A stretch of 26,098 nucleotides of DNA from an uncultured Eubacterium sp. (lineage in GTDB: Bacteria > Bacillota > Clostridia > Peptostreptococcales > Anaerovoracaceae), in contig CAJJPZ010000012.1 in assembly GCA_905193765.1 (NCBI GenBank), positions 1 through 26,098 on the forward strand, given 5' to 3'. The notes beneath the pieces were generated by a model that was given only the letters and a program-made list of their open reading frames with translations, made no database searches and was not told the origin of the DNA. Shown one piece after another: positions 1 through 6,713 of the stretch. Position numbers and translations under genes: made by a program. Numbering within the stretch: the first letter of the stretch is position 1; the number at the start of each line of letters is the position of its first letter.

Positions 1-54
1 GTTGTGGTGATCTCATAAAAACTGCTTGACAGGAGGTCACTTCATAACAGGTGA
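1..54 (+). repeat. 54-bp terminal inverted repeat, left copy
   Basis: Positions 1-54 are a perfect reverse-complement match to 26044-26097; the match stops at 55. The repeat holds an AGGAGG (31-36) and a second Shine-Dalgarno-like AGGTG (49-53) that sits 5 nt before the ATG of the first gene. GTGATCTC (7-14) can pair with GAGGTCAC (33-40) through a T-G wobble, closing the AGGAGG inside a hairpin; TCAC (37-40) can instead pair with GTGA (51-54). The two folds exclude each other. The right copy has the same position relative to the last gene, so both copies lie just upstream of a gene reading into the window. Whether this is a dispersed leader, a recombination site or a mobile-element end cannot be told here. 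Confidence 0.93.
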
Positions 55-58
55 ACAC

Positions 59-829
59 ATGATTCTTTGTTTTTCGGGAACCGGCAACGGTCTTTATATA
101 TCAGGCAGGATCGCAGAGGCAACGGGAGATGAGATCATATCTCTCAACGACAGGATAAAAACCGCAGACTACAGTAGTATAACGGCAGAACGGCTCATAT
201 TCGTAGTACCGACTTATGGGTGGCGTATACCGAGGGTGGTGGAGCAGTGGATCGGGAAGACGGATTTCGGAGCCGGCATCCCTGCATATTTCATCATGAG
301 CTGCGGGGCGGAGATCGGAGCACCGGAGAAGTTCCTGGAAAATCTGTGCAGTGAGAAAAAACTGAGATATATGGGAGTCTCGGAAATAGTTATGCCGGAA
401 AACTACATTGCAATGTTTCCAGTACCAGATGAGGCCGAAGCACGGAAGATCGCAGAGGGCAGCATACCGGATATCGAAAAAGCAGCACATGTCATAGCTT
501 CCGGGGAGTCTCTGCCGCAGAGGGACACCGGTATCACGGATCATATAAAGAGCGACATAGTCAACCCGCTCTTCTATACCTTTGTAGTGAAATCAAAGAA
601 ATTCTATTCGCTGGATACATGCAGCGGCTGCGGACTCTGCACCAGGGTATGTCCACTGAACAATATAAGTATAGAAAATGGCAGACCGGTGTGGGGCAGC
701 AGCTGCACACACTGTATGGCATGCATATGCCGATGTCCGCAGGAGGCTGTGGAGTACGGCAGGGCCAGTATCGGCAAGCCGAGGTATATATGTCCTGACA
801 CTGACGATAAAAACGAACTCGATATATGA
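59..829 (+). CDS. EFR1-type flavodoxin-ferredoxin fusion protein
   Basis: 256 aa. The first part is flavodoxin-like: the N-terminal CFSGTGN (4-10) fits the phosphate loop that binds FMN. The C-terminal part carries two 4Fe-4S motifs, C188-x2-C191-x2-C194-x3-C198-P and C216-x2-C219-x2-C222-x3-C226-P. This order is the hallmark of EFR1-family ferrodoxins, soluble electron carriers of anaerobes; the redox partner is unknown. I chose ATG 59 because it follows AGGTG at a 5-nt spacing and puts the flavodoxin loop at the N-terminus. A TTG at 26 would add 11 residues encoded by the end repeat, but the AGGAGG overlaps that region and cannot serve it. The next gene follows after 60 bp with its own ribosome site. 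Confidence 0.88.
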   Translation: MILCFSGTGNGLYISGRIAEATGDEIISLNDRIKTADYSSITAERLIFVVPTYGWRIPRVVEQWIGKTDFGAGIPAYFIMSCGAEIGAPEKFLENLCSEKKLRYMGVSEIVMPENYIAMFPVPDEAEARKIAEGSIPDIEKAAHVIASGESLPQRDTGITDHIKSDIVNPLFYTFVVKSKKFYSLDTCSGCGLCTRVCPLNNISIENGRPVWGSSCTHCMACICRCPQEAVEYGRASIGKPRYICPDTDDKNELDI

Positions 830-847
830 ATTTTCCGCAAAAAGCGA

Positions 848-853
848 TATAAT
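848..853 (+). promoter_or_regulatory. possible -10 box before the PNPOx-like gene
   Basis: A perfect TATAAT lies 36 nt before the ATG at 890, in the gap after the ferredoxin gene. No convincing -35 box is present at 17 nt (TATGAA at 825-830). The downstream gene may have its own weak promoter or simply be read through from the ferredoxin gene. Confidence 0.3.
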
Positions 854-889
854 GGACATATATGCTGAAGAGCAAAGGAGGAAAAGCGA

Positions 890-1282
890 ATGAAAACTGT
901 ATATGATTTTTTAAAGAAATGCAAAGTCTATTACCTGGCTACTGTTGACGGCGATCAGGCTCGTGTGAGACCTTTCGGGACCATCGACATGTTCGAGGAC
1001 AGGCTGTACATACAGACAGGCAAAGTCAAAGACGTATCGAAGCAGATGCAGGCTGATCCGAAAGTGGAACTTTGTGCATTCGACGGCGAGAAGTGGCTGA
1101 GGGTCGCAGCGACAGTTGTGAGAGACGACCGTATCGAGCCTAAGAAACATATGCTGGAGAACTACCCTGACCTCAGAGCCATGTACGATCCGGAAGACGA
1201 CAACACTGAAGTCCTCTACCTGAAGGACGCCACAGCAACATTCAGCTCCTTCACAGAAGCACCTGTAACAGTGAAGTTCTGA
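890..1282 (+). CDS. Pyridoxamine 5'-phosphate oxidase-like (PNPOx) flavoprotein
   Basis: 130 aa, the usual size for the small PNPOx-like split-barrel proteins. The opening YDFLKKCKVYYLATVDGDQ, the following RVRPFG and the LYIQTGKVKDV segment match the strand pattern of the family, which binds FMN or a related flavin (F420 or heme in some branches) as a dimer. A true PdxH is longer and has a conserved C-terminal RLxxR-type end not seen here, so a role in vitamin B6 synthesis is unlikely; a flavin-dependent reductase or flavin-binding protein is more likely. AAGGAGG ends 8 nt before the ATG. The gene follows the EFR1 ferredoxin on the same strand and is closed by a terminator at 1328-1364, so the two may form a small redox operon. 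Confidence 0.85.
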   Translation: MKTVYDFLKKCKVYYLATVDGDQARVRPFGTIDMFEDRLYIQTGKVKDVSKQMQADPKVELCAFDGEKWLRVAATVVRDDRIEPKKHMLENYPDLRAMYDPEDDNTEVLYLKDATATFSSFTEAPVTVKF

Positions 1283-1327
1283 TTTGAGATTAAAGACCGC
1301 AGCAGATAAGATATAGCAAATAAAAAC

Positions 1328-1364
1328 ACCGCAGACTGCCAGAGAAAACAGCTGCGGTTTTTTA
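1328..1364 (+). terminator. Rho-independent terminator after the PNPOx-like gene
   Basis: ACCGCAG (1328-1334) pairs with CTGCGGT (1352-1358) and is followed by a run of T. It lies 45 nt after the stop codon at 1282 and separates this unit from the antitoxin gene. Confidence 0.8.
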
Positions 1365-1397
1365 TGCAGGAAACATGGAATTTTGTATGTAAGTATA

Positions 1398-1431
1398 TTT
1401 TATTGATATTTTATCAATAAAAATATATAAT
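1398..1431 (+). promoter_or_regulatory. Antitoxin promoter with embedded palindromic operator
   Basis: TTGATA (1403-1408), a 17-nt spacer and TATAAT (1426-1431) make a strong sigma-A-type promoter. An inverted repeat, TTTTATTGATA (1398-1408), 3-nt centre, TATCAATAAAA (1412-1422), overlaps the -35 box and most of the spacer. Phd/YefM antitoxins are known to repress their own operon by binding palindromes in the promoter, so this is very probably the antitoxin operator. Confidence 0.8.
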
Positions 1432-1470
1432 AATGATATAAAAAAGATATGTCGAAGGAGGTGGATATAT

Positions 1471-1743
1471 ATGCCGGTAATAAGACCAAGCAGCGATTTG
1501 AGGAATAAGTATAATGAGATATCGGAGTTCTGTAATAAGAACAATGAGCCGGTGTTCATAACGAAAAACGGCAGCGGAGATCTTGTGATCATGTCAAATG
1601 CTCAGTATGACCAGCTGTGCAGAAGATATGAGATACACCGTATGCTTGATGAGGGGCTCAGAGACCTGAAAGCCGGAGATTCGAAGTCCGCAGAAGATGT
1701 ATTCAAGGCACTTGGAGAAAGGTTCGGATTCAGTGACGTATAG
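1471..1743 (+). CDS. Phd/YefM-family antitoxin
   Basis: 90 aa, typical length. The N-terminal half has the Phd/YefM dimer and DNA-binding pattern (VIRPSSDLRNKYNEISEFC, then EPVFITKNG, then LVIMSNAQYD); the C-terminal tail after residue 55 (the MLDEGLRDLKAGDSKSAEDV stretch) is of the kind that wraps the toxin. A good AAGGAGG precedes the ATG and the promoter upstream carries a palindromic operator. The partner toxin begins in the overlapping frame at 1733 but stops after about 23 codons, so this antitoxin appears to be an orphan. It may still repress its own promoter or neutralise toxins made elsewhere. Such antitoxin genes can also act as remnants that immunise against incoming plasmids; that is inference. 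Confidence 0.9.
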   Translation: MPVIRPSSDLRNKYNEISEFCNKNNEPVFITKNGSGDLVIMSNAQYDQLCRRYEIHRMLDEGLRDLKAGDSKSAEDVFKALGERFGFSDV

Positions 1744-1804
1744 GGCGATGGTCGAGGGAAGTGCAGAACGTGATATTGCAAATCTGTTGCATGCCAGTTC
1801 ATAA
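1733..1804 (+). pseudogene. Truncated RelE/ParE-type toxin remnant
   Basis: A GTG at 1733, overlapping the antitoxin end by 11 bp, opens a frame reading VTYRAMVEGSAERDIANLL and stopping at TAA 1802-1804. That start matches the first strand and helix of RelE/ParE toxins (Y-x-V-x-x-x-x-A-E-x-D-I), and the overlap with the antitoxin stop is the normal operon layout. A real toxin needs about 90-110 codons. The 140 bp that follow hold only short frames; I could not recover the rest of the fold with confidence, although a frame at 1805-1912 stays open for 35 codons. Very likely a dead toxin. Confidence 0.72.
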
Positions 1805-1947
1805 ACATCTGATATCGTATCAATAAAATTAAGGCTAAAATGCGGTCTGATCGTGGATCGGCCTAAAAACGAAAAACTCATATCAGAACGCATAGAGATA
1901 CTGGAGCATTAAAACGGCTGCATTGCGTCACGGAGAAAGGAGAATGC

Positions 1948-3453
1948 ATGGAAAACAGAACATATATCGCAATAGATCTGAAGTCGTTCTATGCTTCTGT
2001 GGAGTGCATGGAGCGGGGGCTGGATCCTATGACTGCCAACCTTGTGGTGGCGGATGCGTCCAGGACGGAAAAGACCATATGTCTTGCGGTGTCCCCGGCG
2101 CTGAAAGCATGGGGCATATCGGGCAGGGCAAGGCTCTTTGAAGTAGTACAGAAAGTGAAGGACGTCAACAGACAACGAAGGCGGAAAGCCCTGGGCGGGC
2201 AGTTTTCGGAAAAGTCCTGTGATGATATACAGTTAAAAAGCGATCCGTCCCTTGAGCTGGACTATATCATCGCACCGCCGAGGATGGCAAAGTACATGGA
2301 AGTCAGCACCGAGATCTACCAGGTATATATGAAATACGTGGCGCCGGAGGACATACAGGTGTATTCCATAGACGAGGTGCTGATAGATATCACATCCTAT
2401 CTGAGCGCCAGCGGACTGACGGCGCATCAGTATGCCATGAGAATGATCAGGGACGTGCTGAAGACCACAGGCATCACAGCCACTGCCGGGATAGGCACGA
2501 ACCTTTACCTTGCAAAGATCGCAATGGACATAGTAGCGAAGCATGCTGAGCCTGACAGCGACGGCGTGCGCATCGCAGAACTGGACGAGATGAGTTACCG
2601 CCGCAGGCTGTGGGATCACAGGCCGATAACGGATTTCTGGCGTGTAGGCAGAGGCTATGCACGTAAACTGGAAACGATCGGTATATCGACGATGGGCGAT
2701 GTAGCAAGGCAGTCCGTGAGAGACGAAGAGATACTGTACAGCCTTTTCGGAGTGAACGCAGAGCTGCTGATAGACCACGCATGGGGCTGGGAGCCCTGCA
2801 CCATGAAAGACATCAAGGCATACAAACCGGAGACGAACAGCATCAATTCCGGACAGGTGCTGCAGTGTCCGTATCCTTATGAAAAGGCAGAGCTGGTGGT
2901 CAGGGAGATGGCGGAACTCCTGGCGCTGGATCTTGTGGAAAAAGGTCTGGTGACAGACCAGATAGTGCTGACTGTAGGCTATGACGTGCAGAACCTCAAG
3001 GACAGCAAGATAAGAAAAAAATACAAAGGCGAGATCACCACCGACCGATACGGACGAAAGCTGCCGAAGCACGCTCACGGGACCGGCAACATAGGCAGGA
3101 GCACATCCTCAGGCAGACTGATAACGGAAGCTGCAATGGAGATCTTCCACAGGACTGTCAACAAAGATCTTCTGGTGCGCCGGGTCACCATCGTGGCAAA
3201 CCATGTCATCAGGGAAAGTGAAGCCGTCAGCCAGCCCGAGTGCGAACAGCTTGACTTTTTCACAGACTACGAAGCCCTGAAAAAACAGAAAGAGGCAGAG
3301 GACGCAGAGATTGAGCAGGAGAAGCGGCGTCAGGAAGCGATAATAAATATCAAGAAGAAATTCGGCAAGAATGCGATACTGAAGGGCATGAACCTCGAGG
3401 AAGGAGCCACGACGGTGGAGCGAAACGGACATGTGGGAGGGCATAAGGCGTAA
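1948..3453 (+). CDS. Y-family translesion DNA polymerase (UmuC/UvrX-like)
   Basis: 501 aa. The catalytic acidic residues are present: D10 in YIAIDLKSFYASVEC and D142-E143 in VYSIDEV. A segment after residue 70 (VNRQRRRKALGG onward to about 110) is an insertion relative to Escherichia coli DinB and is typical of the UvrX/YqjW branch of Bacillota. QLDFF at 434-438 fits the beta-clamp binding motif, and the basic KKKFGKNAILKG tail is also usual in this branch. It copies damaged DNA when the main polymerase stalls. AAAGGAG lies just before the ATG. The stop codon overlaps the start of the YolD-like gene by 1 bp, the same pairing as UvrX-YolD pairs in bacilli, so the two should be translationally coupled. 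I found no clear LexA box upstream. Confidence 0.92.
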   Translation: MENRTYIAIDLKSFYASVECMERGLDPMTANLVVADASRTEKTICLAVSPALKAWGISGRARLFEVVQKVKDVNRQRRRKALGGQFSEKSCDDIQLKSDPSLELDYIIAPPRMAKYMEVSTEIYQVYMKYVAPEDIQVYSIDEVLIDITSYLSASGLTAHQYAMRMIRDVLKTTGITATAGIGTNLYLAKIAMDIVAKHAEPDSDGVRIAELDEMSYRRRLWDHRPITDFWRVGRGYARKLETIGISTMGDVARQSVRDEEILYSLFGVNAELLIDHAWGWEPCTMKDIKAYKPETNSINSGQVLQCPYPYEKAELVVREMAELLALDLVEKGLVTDQIVLTVGYDVQNLKDSKIRKKYKGEITTDRYGRKLPKHAHGTGNIGRSTSSGRLITEAAMEIFHRTVNKDLLVRRVTIVANHVIRESEAVSQPECEQLDFFTDYEALKKQKEAEDAEIEQEKRRQEAIINIKKKFGKNAILKGMNLEEGATTVERNGHVGGHKA

Positions 3454-3866
3454 TGGATGAGAAATACAGCGGAAGATACGATGATATAATAGATATGCCA
3501 CATCATGTGTCGAGGAAACACAAAGCTATGCCGGTCAGAGACCGGGCGGCGCAGTTCAGTCCTTTCTCAGCCCTTACAGGACATTCGGCAGCCATCGCAG
3601 AGACCGCCCGGCAGACACAGCGCAGGGTGGAGCTGGACGAGAACGCCAGAGAGGAACTGGACCGTAAACTGCAGACCATCATGAACCGGCCCGGAGACAT
3701 CGCAGAGGTGAAGATAACATATTTCCGTCCCGACAGCCGCAAATCCGGTGGAGAATACGTGACCGTATCTGGAAAAGTCAGCAGGCTGGACACACGCAGG
3801 CGCCGGATCATAATGGCAGACGGCAGAGAGATACCGGTGGATGATATCATGGATATGACATTATGA
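3453..3866 (+). CDS. YolD-like protein, partner of the Y-family polymerase
   Basis: 137 aa. RAAQFSPFSALTGH (31-44) is the signature of YolD-like proteins; the C-terminal half (residues 80-135) contains a small beta domain reading VSGKVSRLDTRRRRIIMADG. YolD proteins have been proposed to replace UmuD as the regulatory partner of Bacillota Y-family polymerases. The start codon overlaps the polymerase stop (TAATG), which implies coupled translation and fixed stoichiometry. No separate ribosome site is needed. The NUDIX gene begins 34 bp further on, so the three genes may share a transcript. Confidence 0.88.
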   Translation: MDEKYSGRYDDIIDMPHHVSRKHKAMPVRDRAAQFSPFSALTGHSAAIAETARQTQRRVELDENAREELDRKLQTIMNRPGDIAEVKITYFRPDSRKSGGEYVTVSGKVSRLDTRRRRIIMADGREIPVDDIMDMTL

Positions 3867-3900
3867 TGCAGTGCATCTGAGCAGCAGAGAGGAAAAACAA

Positions 3901-4308
3901 ATGCAGGGATATAATTGTATAATGGTATACAGCAAAGACCAGAAAAGCCTGCTTTTCTGCAAACGGCTGTGGGACCCCTATGAAGGCCTTTACAATCTGG
4001 TAGGAGGCAAGATCGAACCGGGGGAAGACGGCTTTGAAGCGGTGTACCGTGAGCTTGAGGAAGAGACCGGCATCGGAAGAGATGCGATAGAACTGTCACA
4101 TATGATGGATTTCACATATTACAACCAGGACTGCACCGTGGAGGTCTATGTCGGGACTCTGCACAGAGAAGTCGACCTCATCCCGGAGAAACACCCCCTG
4201 TGCTGGATCCCGGTCGAAGGCACAGACTTTTTCGACATACAGACCTTTGCAGGAGAAGGCAATATCGGACACATGGTACAGCAGGTGGAGATATACGGCA
4301 GAGGATGA
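3901..4308 (+). CDS. NUDIX hydrolase (MutT-like)
   Basis: 135 aa. The Nudix box is complete: GKIEPGE (36-42), seven residues, then RELEEETGI (50-58), which binds the metal and cleaves nucleoside-diphosphate-linked substrates. Family members clean the nucleotide pool (8-oxo-dGTP) or act on other NDP-X compounds; the substrate cannot be read from the box. I chose ATG 3901 over an upstream GTG at 3871 because a GAGAGGAAAA stretch lies just before it and the protein then begins, as usual, right at the first beta strand. Position 34 bp behind the polymerase/YolD pair suggests a shared DNA-damage theme. A terminator closes the unit at 4351-4390. Confidence 0.88.
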   Translation: MQGYNCIMVYSKDQKSLLFCKRLWDPYEGLYNLVGGKIEPGEDGFEAVYRELEEETGIGRDAIELSHMMDFTYYNQDCTVEVYVGTLHREVDLIPEKHPLCWIPVEGTDFFDIQTFAGEGNIGHMVQQVEIYGRG

Positions 4309-4350
4309 AGCCAGGTGCAGGATACTGCTGATATAACGAGAGTCAATGAT

Positions 4351-4390
4351 ATGATATATGCGATTTCATTATTGCGTGTATCATTTTTTT
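4351..4390 (+). terminator. Rho-independent terminator after the NUDIX gene
   Basis: ATGATATATGC (4351-4361) pairs with GCGTGTATCAT (4374-4384) with two G-T wobbles, followed by T residues to 4390. It ends the polymerase/YolD/NUDIX transcript. Confidence 0.8.
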
Positions 4391-4481
4391 GTTCTACAAT
4401 AGTAAAGTGTGATATTGTATGGGTCGGCTGTTCGAATGCGGCGATCCGGAATTTGTAAAATGAAAAACAGGAAGTGGTAGA

Positions 4482-5411
4482 ATGATTTATGATAATGTGC
4501 TCGCAGCTGTAGGCCATACGCCGGTGATCAAACTGAACAGGATGGTGGAGCCGGACAGCGCTGACGTGCTGGTGAAATTCGAAGGACTTAACGTAGGCGG
4601 ATCGATAAAGACAAGGACTGCATACAACATGATCCTGGATGCAGAGAAAAAAGGTCTTATCAACGAAGACACGATAATCGTTGAACCGACCAGTGGCAAT
4701 CAGGGCATAGGACTGGCACTGGTGGGAGCAGTGAGAGGATATAAGACGATAATAATAATGCCGGACTCGGTCAGCGAGGAGCGCCGCAAGATAGTGAAAC
4801 ACTACGGAGCTGAAGTCAGACTGATACACGATGAAGGCAATATAGGAAAGTGCATAGACGAGTGCCAGAAGCTTGCCATGAAAATGGCCGAAGACGATCC
4901 AAAGGTCTTCGTGCCGCAGCAGTTCGAGAATGAAGCAAATCCTATGGCTCACAGACACCATACAGCTCTTGAGATAATGGAGCAGGTGGAAGGTGAGATA
5001 CACGGATTCTGTTCGGGAATAGGAACAGGTGGCACCATAACAGGTATCGGAGAAGTGCTGAAGGCTCAGAATCCCGATATCGAGATATGGGCGGTAGAGC
5101 CTGAGAACGCAGCTATACTGGCAGGCGGCGACATAGGAACTCACCTGCAGATGGGGATAGGTGACGGACTTATACCGCAGATCCTCAACAGACAGATCTT
5201 CGATGAGATCTATATAGTCACAGATGAAGAAGCCATCACTACAGCACAGAATCTGGCAAGGATGGAAGGCCTCATGTGCGGTATATCCAGCGGTACCAAC
5301 GTGGCAGCAGCACTGAAGCTGGCAAAGAAGCTGGGCAAGGGCAAGACCGTTGTGACAGTGCTCCCGGACACAGCAGAGAGATACTTCTCAACACCGCTGT
5401 TCAATGAATAA
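4482..5411 (+). CDS. Cysteine-synthase-family PLP enzyme
   Basis: 309 aa, close to CysK length. K43 in GGSIKTRTA is the Schiff-base lysine; the asparagine loop reads T70-S-G-N-Q-G75 and the phosphate loop is GIGTGGTITG; GISSGTN comes near the C-terminus. In classical O-acetylserine sulfhydrylases these motifs are NPxxSVKDR, TSGNTG and GISSGA, so this protein has K-T-R for K-D-R and Gln for Thr in the substrate loop. I believe a clostridial subgroup annotated as cysteine synthase shows the same pattern, so sulfide plus O-acetylserine is still the first guess, but another nucleophile or acyl-serine is possible. It lies alone between two terminators. No T-box, SAM or other riboswitch is evident in the 90-nt leader. 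Confidence 0.85.
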   Translation: MIYDNVLAAVGHTPVIKLNRMVEPDSADVLVKFEGLNVGGSIKTRTAYNMILDAEKKGLINEDTIIVEPTSGNQGIGLALVGAVRGYKTIIIMPDSVSEERRKIVKHYGAEVRLIHDEGNIGKCIDECQKLAMKMAEDDPKVFVPQQFENEANPMAHRHHTALEIMEQVEGEIHGFCSGIGTGGTITGIGEVLKAQNPDIEIWAVEPENAAILAGGDIGTHLQMGIGDGLIPQILNRQIFDEIYIVTDEEAITTAQNLARMEGLMCGISSGTNVAAALKLAKKLGKGKTVVTVLPDTAERYFSTPLFNE

Positions 5412-5533
5412 AAATATGAGCACAACGAACGGATCATAAAATACAGGCGAAAGACCTATATGTATGTTTGTCATATCTGGATATTCGTGGAAGGATCCGA
5501 GACAGTTTTATATCATGAAATAGTACGATCGAA

Positions 5534-5593
5534 AGAAAAACGGGATACCGCACCGGCTGATGAGGGTCAGTCTGTATGGTATCTCGTTTTTGA
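5534..5593 (+). terminator. Bidirectional terminator between cysteine-synthase-like gene and lipoprotein
   Basis: AACGGGATACC (5539-5549) pairs with GGTATCTCGTT (5578-5588) with one wobble. T runs lie on the right (+ strand) and A runs on the left, so it can serve both the cysteine-synthase-like gene and the convergent lipoprotein gene that stops at 5652. The loop holds an inner CTGA/TCAG helix. Confidence 0.78.
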
Positions 5594-5651
5594 TAGTCTT
5601 GCATGATCGATGCTTGGAACGTATGTATTCATGATTCATCCTGAGGATATA

Positions 5652-6548
5652 TCATTCTGTTATCCTGATGGTGACCGGTTCCGGCAGTTTCATCGTATCG
5701 CCGACATATTCGTCGTCTTCGGTCTCTTCAACGGCGTATCCGTATGCTTCATATATATATCCCGGTTTAAGCTCAGGACCGCTGTAGATTGTCTTCATTT
5801 CGGAGCCTGCCTCGAATTTGTAGATATAGTCGTACAGTCCAGATTCGATGACAGTCCCGTCTTCTGATTTGACACGGTAGACCAGTGCATAGCAGTCGTA
5901 TGCAAAGTCCGTGTTGTTCTTTACTGTTACCGTCGGCTGGCAGCTGCCGTTATCGTTTTCCACCGTCTGGCTTTCTATCGTAAATGCTTCCGTGACCTGT
6001 TTCGGATCGTCAGACATATTCTCATCGTCTGAGTCATTCATCATCTGGTCGAATTCTATCTGATAGTCGTCCGAAAATTCGAATCCGCAGATGTCGTTCA
6101 GCTGTTTCAAAGCTTTAGTCCCATACCACTGATAGGCTTTAAGATCGTACTTGAGCGTCCAGTAATCCTTTATATCGCTGGAAAGCAGATTCTGCTGTTT
6201 TTCCAGGCTATTTATGTATCCGAGAGCTGCGTCGCCGAGATCGGCGTTTTCAAAATCGGCGTCTTTATATTTTCCGATGTATTTCAGCTCATTGTCGATG
6301 GAGCGTTCATAGTATTTCTTCAGACTGGACATCGTTTCTTTGCTGTTGAGCTTATATGCTCCGTTACTGTTCTGATAATCCCATCTGGCTTCAAGGCCTT
6401 TTTCAACAGCACTTTTTATATCATCTTCTGTGGCTGTGGATACGCCTGCGCCTGCGCAGCCGCTCATGAACATCATGAGCACTGCACAGACAGCAAGCAG
6501 ACAGGAAAACGCCGTCACGTTACGCATAATTTCAAGATTCTTTTGCAT
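5652..6548 (-). CDS. Predicted lipoprotein of unknown function, Ig-like C-terminal domain
   Basis: 298 aa from ATG 6548. A hydrophobic segment (12-28) ends in a lipobox, FMSGC with C31, so the mature protein should be lipid-anchored on the outer face of the membrane. Residues 40-180 are charged and helical. The C-terminal part (about 195-298) alternates strands, PTVTVKNNTDFAYDCYALVY then SGLYDYIYKFEAG, similar to the FxLYD/Ig-like domains of exported clostridial proteins. Start choice is uncertain: a strong AGGAGG at 6586-6581 lies only 2 nt before a TTG at 6578 (too close) and 32 nt before ATG 6548 (too far), while the 88-bp repeat begins right beside the AGGAGG. The gene may have lost its normal upstream region to that repeat. 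Confidence 0.75.
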   Translation of the reverse strand: MQKNLEIMRNVTAFSCLLAVCAVLMMFMSGCAGAGVSTATEDDIKSAVEKGLEARWDYQNSNGAYKLNSKETMSSLKKYYERSIDNELKYIGKYKDADFENADLGDAALGYINSLEKQQNLLSSDIKDYWTLKYDLKAYQWYGTKALKQLNDICGFEFSDDYQIEFDQMMNDSDDENMSDDPKQVTEAFTIESQTVENDNGSCQPTVTVKNNTDFAYDCYALVYRVKSEDGTVIESGLYDYIYKFEAGSEMKTIYSGPELKPGYIYEAYGYAVEETEDDEYVGDTMKLPEPVTIRITE

Positions 6549-6585
6549 CGCTATAGTATCTGCAGCGGCGTGCTGCAATGCCTCC

Positions 6586-6673
6586 TTTATTATGCAGGAA
6601 ATATTATTTTCAATATTTCCGGAATATCGACAAAAGTTTCATATGATAATACATGGCGAAGCCACTTTTGTTC
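6586..6673 (-). repeat. 88-bp structured repeat, copy 1 (inverted relative to copy 2)
   Basis: Read on the minus strand it aligns without gaps to 10465-10552 with 8 differences in 88 (91 percent identity by my count). It holds three nested pairings: GTGGC-TTC-GCCAT, ACAAAAGT with ACTTTTGT around it, and GGAAATATTG-AAAA-TAATATTTCC. It sits between the stop of the STAS-ligase gene and the lipoprotein start region. No transposase is nearby. It looks like a REP- or MITE-like element, or a mobile terminator/stabiliser. Confidence 0.88.
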
Positions 6674-6694
6674 CAGATCGTCATGACTTGCCGG

Positions 6695-6709
6695 TCAGCG
6701 TTTCGCTGA
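6695..6709 (-). terminator. Small hairpin at the end of the STAS-ligase gene
   Basis: TCAGCG (6695-6700) and CGCTGA (6704-6709) form a perfect 6-bp stem with a TTT loop, just beyond the ligase stop codon at 6714. There is no T run directly after it on the minus strand, so termination may depend on the adjoining 88-bp repeat. Confidence 0.35.
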
Positions 6710-6713
6710 GAGA

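Noticed and set aside
1805..1990. LexA box before the polymerase gene
   Set aside because: GAAC-type half sites occur near 1886 and 1956 but lack the matching GTTC half at the proper distance.
2233..3078. 281-aa open frame opposite the polymerase gene
   Set aside because: Antisense shadow of a clear Y-family polymerase; composition rich in His, Cys and Arg without domains.
4391..4481. T-box or sulfur-related riboswitch before the cysteine-synthase-like gene
   Set aside because: No T-box motif, no SAM or other recognisable core, and no terminator/antiterminator pair in the 90 nt.
4146..5144. 332-aa open frame on the minus strand
   Set aside because: It is antisense to the NUDIX and cysteine-synthase-like genes and crosses the terminator between them.
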